From Deltaproteobacteria bacterium (GTDB lineage Bacteria > Desulfobacterota > DSM-4660 > Desulfatiglandales > Desulfatiglandaceae): a stretch of DNA of 7,788 nt. Positions 1-4,886 of the stretch are shown in pieces. The first letter of the stretch is position 1. Every line of letters starts with the position of its first letter. Where the stretch lies: assembly GCA_021159525.1 (NCBI GenBank), contig JAGHEC010000414.1, positions 1 through 7,788 of the forward strand, read 5' to 3'. The notes beneath the pieces are model-generated. The model ran no database searches. It was not told the DNA's origin and was given only the letters and a program-made list of their open reading frames with translations. Position numbers and translations under genes: made by a program.

Positions 1-75
1 CCGGGGCAGGAAGATTTTTCTTGTGCTCCGGGCCTCCGGGCCGGTCTCTTCAGTGACTTATCTGCGGGGGACACC
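1..75 (-). repeat. Outer inverted arm of the left dispersed repeat (partial at window edge)
   Basis: This stretch is an imperfect reverse complement of bases 211-290. Matched blocks are GGGGCAGG (3-10) with CCTGCCCC (278-285), TTTTTCT (15-21) with AGAAAAA (267-273), GTCTCTT (44-50) with AAGAGAC (237-243), and GTGACTTATC (53-62) with GATAAGTCAC (226-235). Weaker similarity continues to about base 75. The blocks occur in mirrored order with similar spacing, so chance is unlikely. It may be one terminal inverted repeat of a MITE-like element. It may instead be the 3' half of a second, diverged repeat copy lying head-to-head with the first. The arm probably continues beyond the left edge. Confidence 0.65.
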
Positions 76-311
76 CGCCTGCCAAGGCCAATTGAGCGTT
101 CTTGCCAAGACTTTCGTCCCGTGGATCTGCGATGCCAGAAGGAAGTAACATGGGTAACAAGGCAATGGCGGGCAGGCTTGCCCCTTTGGCATTCCCGACT
201 TGGTCGAGCTGCGGCTTCCCCCACTGATAAGTCACAAAGAGACAACCCCCTCCCGGCAGTCGCGTCAGAAAAACCCTCCTGCCCCTATTTATTTTTATTG
301 AGCTATTACGG
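76..311 (+). repeat. Dispersed repeat, left copy (inverted relative to 7556-7788)
   Basis: The reverse complement of 7556-7788 aligns along this whole stretch. I count about ten substitutions and three indels (1, 2 and 6 bases), or roughly 95% identity outside the indels. The similarity stops sharply at 311, and on the other side it is limited only by the window end. Internal features are a GGGCA-GGCT-TGCCC hairpin near 171-184, a CCGAC/GTCGA(G) stem near 194-207 with one mismatch relative to the right copy, and an ATG at 150. The reading frame from that ATG meets a stop near 225 because one C is missing, and its ribosome binding site is degraded (AAGGAAG). No transposase is present. It is probably a non-autonomous mobile repeat; a structured RNA element is an alternative. 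Confidence 0.85.
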
Positions 312-338
312 CCTTTCCTTAAAAGGCGAGTATTTTTT
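311..338 (+). terminator. Terminator-like hairpin just after the left repeat
   Basis: GCCTTT (311-316) and AAAGGC (322-327) form a perfect 6-bp stem with a five-base loop. A run of six T lies at 333-338, five bases past the stem. On the plus strand this resembles a weak rho-independent terminator that would stop transcripts leaving the repeat before they run into the 3' end of the DUF362 gene. On the minus strand the hairpin has no T-run, so it is not a clear terminator for DUF362. It lies in unique sequence outside the part shared by the two repeats. The rest of 312-398 shows nothing else. Confidence 0.4.
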
Positions 339-398
339 ATAGCTCAGTGACATAGATTCGTCAATGAAAAACCGCGCCATCACCATGATGCATGGAGC

Positions 399-1508
399 TC
401 AGATCGTTACCAGGCGATAGTTTCGCCGTCCAAGCCCGATCTGCTCTGCATGATCAAGCTGGATGGTCCAGTCGATCTTGGGATAGAGCGCCGTGAACTT
501 GTCCTCGCCCGGGGCCGTTCCTTTTGTGAGGAAGGGCCCGGGGATCCCGGGTTGCCGATTCACCAGGTCCACTGAGGCCTGATCGACGGCCACCGGATCT
601 CTGGATGCCAGGATGCCGATATCCGGGACTACCGGGGCGTCACTGTTGGGGTTGCAGTCACACGCAGGAGTGATATTGGTCAAGAAATTTAAAAAAATCG
701 ATTTTTCCTTCTTCCCCTTCAAGACCGCCCATGCGTATTCTGCCATCTTTTTTTGAAATAGAGGAATATCGGCATTCCACTGAACATCAATGGCCCTGTT
801 CGGACATATCAGGATGCACTCCCCGCAGCCCACGCACTTTTCAGAATCAATTTCCGCCTTTTTCTCTTTCAGGGATATGGCCTTCCGTGCACAGTGGTCC
901 ACGCATTCCCCGCAGCCCACGCATTTCTTCTTCTTGACCTTGGGTGAGAGGTCCGAGTGTTGCTCAAGCTTGCCCATCCTTGAGGCACACCCCATGCCCA
1001 CATTCTTGATGGTTCCTCCGAAACCGCAGAGTTCGTGGCCCTTGAAATGGGCCGCACTGACCAGAACATCGGCCTCGGCAATCTCTGTTCCGATATAGGC
1101 GGTCTTGATGAATTCCTTGTCGACTGCGATTTCCTTAAACGAGGCCCCGCGCAATCCGTCTGCAACAATGAGGGGCGCATCAACCACTGAATAGGCAAAG
1201 CCGTTTTCCATGGCGGTAATGAGGTGAGAGACGCTGTTGCCCCGTGTCCCGGCATACAAGGTATTGGCGTCCGTGAGAAAGGGCGCGGCCCCCAGATCCC
1301 GGACCGCGTTCACGATCGGTCGGATCAACACAGGACGGATAAAGGCGGTATTTCCCTTTTCGCCGAAGTGGATCTTGATAGCCACCAAGTTTCTGGCGGA
1401 GATGATCTCCTTCAGCCCGGCCTCGTCCAGAAGACGCCTCAGCTTGGCTGGAAGATTCTCTTTCATAGAGGTTCTGAGATCGCAAAAATAGACGTTGCTG
1501 GCATCCAT
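399..1508 (-). CDS. DUF362 domain protein with two [4Fe-4S] ferredoxin motifs
   Basis: This encodes 369 residues. The DUF362 body surrounds an inserted bacterial-type ferredoxin segment with two complete cluster motifs: Cys196/199/202/206 and Cys225/228/231/235, both of the CVGCGEC...C form. Upstream of the insert is a conserved-looking segment around residues 154-180 (HFKGHELCGFGGT, then a GMGC with Cys174). After it comes a CDC motif at 283-285 and a DPVAVDQ segment near 304. No signal peptide is visible, so it is probably cytoplasmic. The start is supported by AAAGGAG (around 1517-1523) eight bases upstream of the ATG. DUF362/ferredoxin proteins are common in anaerobes and presumably transfer electrons, but the substrate is not established. 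It is transcribed divergently from the rhodanese gene. The family call is secure; the role is not. Confidence 0.93.
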   Translation of the reverse strand: MDASNVYFCDLRTSMKENLPAKLRRLLDEAGLKEIISARNLVAIKIHFGEKGNTAFIRPVLIRPIVNAVRDLGAAPFLTDANTLYAGTRGNSVSHLITAMENGFAYSVVDAPLIVADGLRGASFKEIAVDKEFIKTAYIGTEIAEADVLVSAAHFKGHELCGFGGTIKNVGMGCASRMGKLEQHSDLSPKVKKKKCVGCGECVDHCARKAISLKEKKAEIDSEKCVGCGECILICPNRAIDVQWNADIPLFQKKMAEYAWAVLKGKKEKSIFLNFLTNITPACDCNPNSDAPVVPDIGILASRDPVAVDQASVDLVNRQPGIPGPFLTKGTAPGEDKFTALYPKIDWTIQLDHAEQIGLGRRNYRLVTI

Positions 1509-1510
1509 TT

Positions 1511-1663
1511 TTATTGCTCCTTTCCTGGCAAGACGCCTCCTCCCACAGGGTTCAGGCCGCTCAAAACAGACCTTTCAAATTGTCCCGCCATAGCCGATTT
1601 TTCATTGACAAACTCACGGTACTGGATTATTTCTCTAAACTCAAGTCTTTCTTGAACAGGCAT
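1511..1663 (-). CDS. Doubtful small ORF directly upstream of the DUF362 gene
   Basis: This 50-codon minus-strand frame ends with TAA two bases before the DUF362 ATG, so the DUF362 ribosome binding site lies inside its last codons, as in a tight operon. The peptide begins MPVQERLEF and ends PGKEQ. It is hydrophilic, with a glycine-rich tail and no recognisable domain. The frame stays open further upstream, antisense to the rhodanese signal peptide (to about 1849). No ribosome binding site is seen before the ATG at 1663, and GC at third positions is lower than in neighbouring genes. It may simply be the 5' leader of the DUF362 mRNA. Confidence 0.2.
   Translation of the reverse strand: MPVQERLEFREIIQYREFVNEKSAMAGQFERSVLSGLNPVGGGVLPGKEQ
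1605..1633 (+). promoter_or_regulatory. Candidate sigma-70-type promoter for the rhodanese-trx-bamD series
   Basis: A perfect -35 box, TTGACA (1605-1610), is followed after 17 bases by TATTTC (1628-1633), a poor -10 box. It sits in the AT-richer divergent gap, points toward the rhodanese gene, and would leave a leader of about 100 bases. The call rests on the -35 box and the location; the -10 match is only three of six. Confidence 0.35.
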
Positions 1664-1739
1664 TTCACGCGCGCTGAACAGGGTGCCTGCAGCAGGGTTT
1701 GGCGCTTGGGTATTCAAAATTTGTAAAAAAGACAATGGC

Positions 1740-2369
1740 ATGAACAAACGAATCCTTAAGGTCTTGATAGGTTGCTTCATAGGCATCGCCTGGCTTGTTT
1801 TCCCTTCAATCAGCGTGTTTGCAGATGAGCCCAAAAAAATTCTCTGCATAGAGGCCTATGACATGCTCAATACGGTCCCCGATACCTACCTTATCGACGT
1901 GAGAACCCGGGAAGAGTATCAACTGGTGGGACACCCCATCAACGCGTATCTCTTTCCTTATATGTTCATGAGCTCGGAGCTGAAGAAGACCGATGATGTC
2001 TATGAATACCCCATTGATATTAAAAACAAGGATTTCATTAAGGAAATCAGCCAGGTTTTCAAAAAGACCGACAATCTCCTCGTCATCTCTCGAAGCGGCG
2101 TGCGAAGCGACCTGGCAGCGAGAGAGCTTTTGAGCGCCGGCTTTAAAAAGGTTTATGACGTGGAGAACGGTTTTGAAGGCCCGGAGTTTCCGTTCTTTTC
2201 AGACAGCAATAGACAGAAGTTTTATCGGCAGCTTGCAAAGCGCAATAAAATCTATGGATTTAATCATAGACGACATTATGGATGGCAGTGGTGGGGGCTC
2301 CCGTGGACGTATGAGATGGATCCAAAGTTCATCTACCCCCCTGACCTGAACCCATCCAAGAAAAAATAG
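1740..2369 (+). CDS. Exported rhodanese-like protein lacking the catalytic cysteine
   Basis: From the ATG at 1740 this encodes 209 residues. Residues 1-28 form a signal peptide: a basic start (MNKR), a hydrophobic core, and a likely cleavage after VFA (28/29), so the product should be periplasmic. The rhodanese fold is shown by the LIDVRTREEY segment (51-60) and by the active-site loop SRSGVR (117-122), followed by a typical helix and a GFKKVYDVENGFEG strand-turn (134-147). In sulfurtransferases the loop begins with the sulfur-carrying Cys; here that position is Ser117 (codon TCT). The only cysteines are Cys12, in the signal peptide, and Cys36. Sulfurtransfer by the usual mechanism is therefore unlikely, and a binding or structural role is possible. 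The C-terminal tail (about 165-209) is rich in aromatic and basic residues. An in-frame GTG at 1683 would prefix 19 residues and spoil the signal peptide, so I rejected it. No clear ribosome binding site precedes 1740. Confidence 0.88.
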   Translation: MNKRILKVLIGCFIGIAWLVFPSISVFADEPKKILCIEAYDMLNTVPDTYLIDVRTREEYQLVGHPINAYLFPYMFMSSELKKTDDVYEYPIDIKNKDFIKEISQVFKKTDNLLVISRSGVRSDLAARELLSAGFKKVYDVENGFEGPEFPFFSDSNRQKFYRQLAKRNKIYGFNHRRHYGWQWWGLPWTYEMDPKFIYPPDLNPSKKK

Positions 2370-2380
2370 GGAGGACAATT

Positions 2381-2563
2381 ATGAGTTCGGAAGAGCTTGC
2401 CAAACTGATGAAACAGGTGGAAGAAAAGGGAATCGGATGGGATACGGTGGGGGAAAAGATCAAGGTGTCGCATCAGATACTGAAGCTGTATGTCAATTCC
2501 GGACCGGTGCCGGTCACCATTATTAAAGGGTTGACCAAACTCCTCGAAGAGCCAGCCGCATAA
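2381..2563 (+). CDS. Small HTH-like protein, 60 residues
   Basis: This gene starts 11 bases after the rhodanese stop and has a strong ribosome binding site (GGGAGGA) about five to six bases before the ATG, so it is very likely translated as part of the same operon. The product is 60 residues and mostly helical. A segment of the form GWDTVGEKIKVSHQILKLY is followed by NSGPVPVTIIKGLTKLL. That spacing resembles the last helices of an Xre/Cro-type helix-turn-helix fold, where a conserved Y-x-x-G-x-x-P turn leads into the final helix. DNA binding is inferred from this pattern alone, and no partner or operator was identified. It could regulate this operon or be an unrelated small helical protein. 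Confidence 0.8.
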   Translation: MSSEELAKLMKQVEEKGIGWDTVGEKIKVSHQILKLYVNSGPVPVTIIKGLTKLLEEPAA

Positions 2564-2833
2564 ACAGGTCCGGTCTGAAAAGTCCCTCCCCGGCCGAAAC
2601 CTTGAATGCAGTTCTGTCTCTCTTGAAAAGGGGCCGGAGAACCAAGACAGAGACCCGATAGCGGGTCGGATCGAAAGAGCACCTGCCGGTTTACCGGGCC
2701 ACATGTCGACGGGAGGGCCTCCAAAATGAGGACAGGCCGTTGACGGCGTTGGTTACGGACCGGGGGTGGGGAGTTTTCGATCCGGGCCGATGAAGAAATG
2801 ACAAGACTCCGTCACGTTGAAAGGAGAGTTGGA
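2564..2833 (+). other. Gene-free, hairpin-rich 270-base stretch upstream of trxA
   Basis: No convincing ORF lies here. Several perfect inverted repeats are visible: GACCCG/CGGGTC (2652-2657 with 2662-2667, four-base loop), CCGGT/ACCGG (2686-2690 with 2693-2697), GCCGT/ACGGC (2736-2740 with 2743-2747) and CCGGCC/GGCCGG (2590-2595 with 2632-2637). A 10-base pairing, CGGATCGAAA (2667-2676) with TTTCGATCCG (2775-2784), would close the two middle hairpins into one larger domain. None is followed by a T-run. This could be a structured trxA leader, an internal small RNA, or degraded repeat sequence. I do not recognise a known riboswitch or RNA family. Confidence 0.35.
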
Positions 2834-3157
2834 ATGGCCGATCTCTTACATGTATCGGATGCAAATTTTGAGAAAGAAATTGTTCAGTCGGACATCCCGG
2901 CAATGGTTGATTTTTGGGCCGAATGGTGCGGACCGTGCAAAATGGTAGGCCCGAGCGTGGAGGCCCTGGCCAAGGAATATGCCGGGAAGATAAAAATTGC
3001 CAAGATGGATGTGGATGAAAACCGTGAAACTCCTGCTAAATTCGGCATCCGCAGTATTCCCACCCTCATCCTGTTCAAAGAGGGCAAGGTTGCCCAAACC
3101 ATCGTTGGCGCCCTCCCCAAGAGCGATATTGAGGAGGCATTGAAGAAACTTCTCTAA
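2834..3157 (+). CDS. trxA: Thioredoxin
   Basis: This encodes a 107-residue thioredoxin of normal family length. The active site WCGPC has its redox cysteines at 32 and 35, the cis-proline is Pro76 (SIPT), and the preceding VDFWAEWCGPCK strand-helix is canonical. It reduces disulfides in cytoplasmic proteins and is recycled by thioredoxin reductase, which is encoded directly downstream. The start at 2834 is chosen because AAAGGAGAG lies about six bases before it. An in-frame ATG at 2798 would add 12 basic residues absent from typical thioredoxins and has no ribosome binding site. The family call is secure. The symbol is by family; paralogues may exist elsewhere in the genome. Confidence 0.96.
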   Translation: MADLLHVSDANFEKEIVQSDIPAMVDFWAEWCGPCKMVGPSVEALAKEYAGKIKIAKMDVDENRETPAKFGIRSIPTLILFKEGKVAQTIVGALPKSDIEEALKKLL

Positions 3158-3170
3158 TCTGTCCATCCTC

Positions 3171-3200
3171 ATCCCGGGTTTGCACTGACAGGGCCGGGAT
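3171..3200 (+). other. Intergenic hairpin between trxA and trxB
   Basis: ATCCCGG (3171-3177) and CCGGGAT (3194-3200) form a perfect 7-bp stem with a 16-base loop. It is followed by CTTTGTGTGG, which is not a convincing T-run. It may stabilise the trxA transcript or partly terminate it, giving more trxA than trxB mRNA. That role is inferred only from position and pairing. Confidence 0.35.
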
Positions 3201-3228
3201 CTTTGTGTGGCTCATTTAAAAAAACGCT

Positions 3229-4143
3229 ATGGAAGACTTAATCATCATCGGTGGAGGTCCGGCGGGTCTCACCGCCGGGCTTTACGCTGCACGTTCGCGT
3301 CTCAAAACGCTCTTGATGGAAAGGTTGAGCCCGGGCGGCCAGGTCCTTCTGACCGATACTGTGGAAAACTACCCCGGTTTTCCGGAAGGGATTTCAGGTT
3401 TTGAACTCATGGACCGGATGAGACGTCAGGCCGAGAATTTCGGACTGGAGGTCCAGAGCCGGGATATCATCCAGCTCCTTCTTTCGCCGGACAAAAAAGA
3501 GGTGGTCACAGACAAAGGGCGCTTAGAAACCCGCAGCCTTATCCTGACCATGGGCGCGACACCCCGGAAGCTGGCCATTGACGGCGAAAAACGGCTGACA
3601 GGGAAGGGTGTTTCCTATTGCGCCACCTGTGACGGCCCTTTTTACCGTGATCGGGAGGTCGTGGTCATTGGCGGGGGCGACACCGCGGTCGAGGAAGCCT
3701 TGTACCTGACCCGCTTTGCAAAGAAGGTCCATCTGGTGCATCGACGGGACGAATTAAGGGCTGCCCGGTTGCTTCAGGAGCGGGCATTTGCCCAGGAAAA
3801 GATCACCATTGTCTGGGATACCATCCCCACACGCGTTCTCGGCAATACAGGTGTGGAGGCAATCGAGCTGAAAAACGTCAAGTCGGGGGATGTGTCGCGG
3901 CTTGAGGTGGACGGTGTCTTCGTCTTTATCGGTTATAATCCCAACAATGAACTGGTGAAAGGTCTGCTGGAACTGGACAGCGCGGGCTTTGTGACAACCG
4001 ACAACGATATGCAAACCTCGGTGCCAGGGGTCTTCGCTGCCGGGGATATCCGATCCAAACTGTTGCGTCAGATATCCACCGCTGTGGGGGAAGGGGCTAC
4101 GGCTGCCTTTGCCGCAGAACGATACCTCGAAAACATGACCTAA
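3229..4143 (+). CDS. trxB: Thioredoxin reductase (NADPH, FAD)
   Basis: The product has 304 residues, close to the usual 305-320 of low-molecular-weight bacterial thioredoxin reductases. In order, there is an N-terminal FAD-binding GGGPAG (8-13), a segment ENYPGFPEGISG (46-57), the redox-active CATC (Cys131 and Cys134), a second dinucleotide-binding motif GGGDTA (148-153), an NADPH 2'-phosphate-type HRRDELRA (171-178), and a C-terminal FAD contact AGDIR (271-275). These features support NADPH-dependent reduction of thioredoxin, and trxA lies 71 bases upstream. The ribosome binding site before 3229 is weak; a GTG-started frame at 3207 is in another frame. Its stop codon TAA overlaps the bamD ATG by one base (TAATG), which suggests translational coupling. 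Ferredoxin-dependent or ferredoxin-NADP-type relatives are less likely because the NADPH motif and CATC are intact. Confidence 0.95.
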   Translation: MEDLIIIGGGPAGLTAGLYAARSRLKTLLMERLSPGGQVLLTDTVENYPGFPEGISGFELMDRMRRQAENFGLEVQSRDIIQLLLSPDKKEVVTDKGRLETRSLILTMGATPRKLAIDGEKRLTGKGVSYCATCDGPFYRDREVVVIGGGDTAVEEALYLTRFAKKVHLVHRRDELRAARLLQERAFAQEKITIVWDTIPTRVLGNTGVEAIELKNVKSGDVSRLEVDGVFVFIGYNPNNELVKGLLELDSAGFVTTDNDMQTSVPGVFAAGDIRSKLLRQISTAVGEGATAAFAAERYLENMT

Positions 4144-4886
4144 TGCCTACTGCCAGCCCTGTTAGATGGATTGCTCTCTTGCTTGTGGGGATCTGCCTGG
4201 TCTTCACGCTGAACGGGTGTGCGCTCTGGCACAGCATCTTTGGGGATGAGGACGATCTGACCCCCGTTGAGCTTATGGCCGACGGCATGGAGGAGTTCAA
4301 CAGCGGCAACTTCGAGGCGGCTGCTGAGATATTCCAAAAGATAAAAGACCGATATCCCTACAGCAAGCATGCTACCCAGGCCGAACTCAAGATGGCCGAC
4401 GCCCAGTATGAAAAGGGGCTTTTCGATGAGGCCTACGACAGTTATACTGAGTTTGAAAAACTGCATCCCAAACACCCCGCCATCCCCTATGTGATGTTTC
4501 ACAAAGGGATGTGCCATTTCAAGCGGGTAAGCACCATCGACAGGGACCAGTCCTACACACGGAAGGCAAAGGAGGAATTCGAGCGGCTCATCCAGATGTA
4601 TCGGAAAAGTCCCTATGCTGAACAGGCCCGGCGCAGGGTACGGGACTGCTACATAAAACTGGCTGAGCACGAGATCTATGTAGGTGATTTTTATTTCAAG
4701 ATGGCGAAATATGGTCCAGCCATGAAGCGATATCTCTATCTGATCCAGCACTACCCCGATGTGGGGCAATATTACGAGGCCCTTGAAAAGATCAAGATCT
4801 GCAAGGAAAAGATAGCCGAAGGAAAAGACAAAGAAATGTCGTGGTGGGGGGGACTAAGACACTCCTTCCTTTCCCTGTTTGATTAG
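4143..4886 (+). CDS. bamD: Outer-membrane assembly lipoprotein BamD
   Basis: The product has 247 residues. It starts with a lipoprotein signal: a hydrophobic core at about 9-22 and lipobox LNGC with the lipidated Cys26. Residue +2 is Ala, not Asp, so sorting to the outer membrane is expected. The mature part (about 40-235) consists of tetratricopeptide-like helix pairs, including FNSGNFEAAAEIFQKI, YEKGLFDEAYDSYTEF, a linker with YTRKAKEEFERLIQMY, and YYEALEKIK. This is the BamD/YfiO/ComL architecture and length. BamD acts in the periplasm as an essential partner of BamA in folding beta-barrel outer-membrane proteins. It is coupled to trxB through TAATG. Its last 11 codons overlap the 3' end of alaS on the other strand. 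A different TPR lipoprotein is possible, but the length and lipobox fit BamD best. Confidence 0.9.
   Translation: MPTASPVRWIALLLVGICLVFTLNGCALWHSIFGDEDDLTPVELMADGMEEFNSGNFEAAAEIFQKIKDRYPYSKHATQAELKMADAQYEKGLFDEAYDSYTEFEKLHPKHPAIPYVMFHKGMCHFKRVSTIDRDQSYTRKAKEEFERLIQMYRKSPYAEQARRRVRDCYIKLAEHEIYVGDFYFKMAKYGPAMKRYLYLIQHYPDVGQYYEALEKIKICKEKIAEGKDKEMSWWGGLRHSFLSLFD

Noticed and set aside
151..162. GGTAACAAGG near AAGGAGG in the repeat, resembling the 3' end of 16S rRNA
   Set aside because: The similarity covers about ten bases only, and AAGGAGG is on the opposite sense to the rRNA anti-Shine-Dalgarno; it reads as an ordinary ribosome binding site.
1683..1739. GTG start for the rhodanese-like gene
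   Set aside because: It would place 19 residues before a clean signal peptide and has no ribosome binding site.
2568..2590. CAGGTCCGG resembling the core of bacterial SRP (4.5S) RNA
   Set aside because: The match ends after nine bases; the following conserved loop sequence and the pairing partner are absent.
2798..2833. Upstream in-frame ATG for trxA
   Set aside because: It would add 12 basic residues not typical of thioredoxin, and the ribosome binding site clearly serves the ATG at 2834.
4140..4769. A 209-codon minus-strand frame opposite bamD
   Set aside because: It lies wholly antisense to a well-supported BamD gene and its translation resembles no known family; it is a by-product of bamD codon use.
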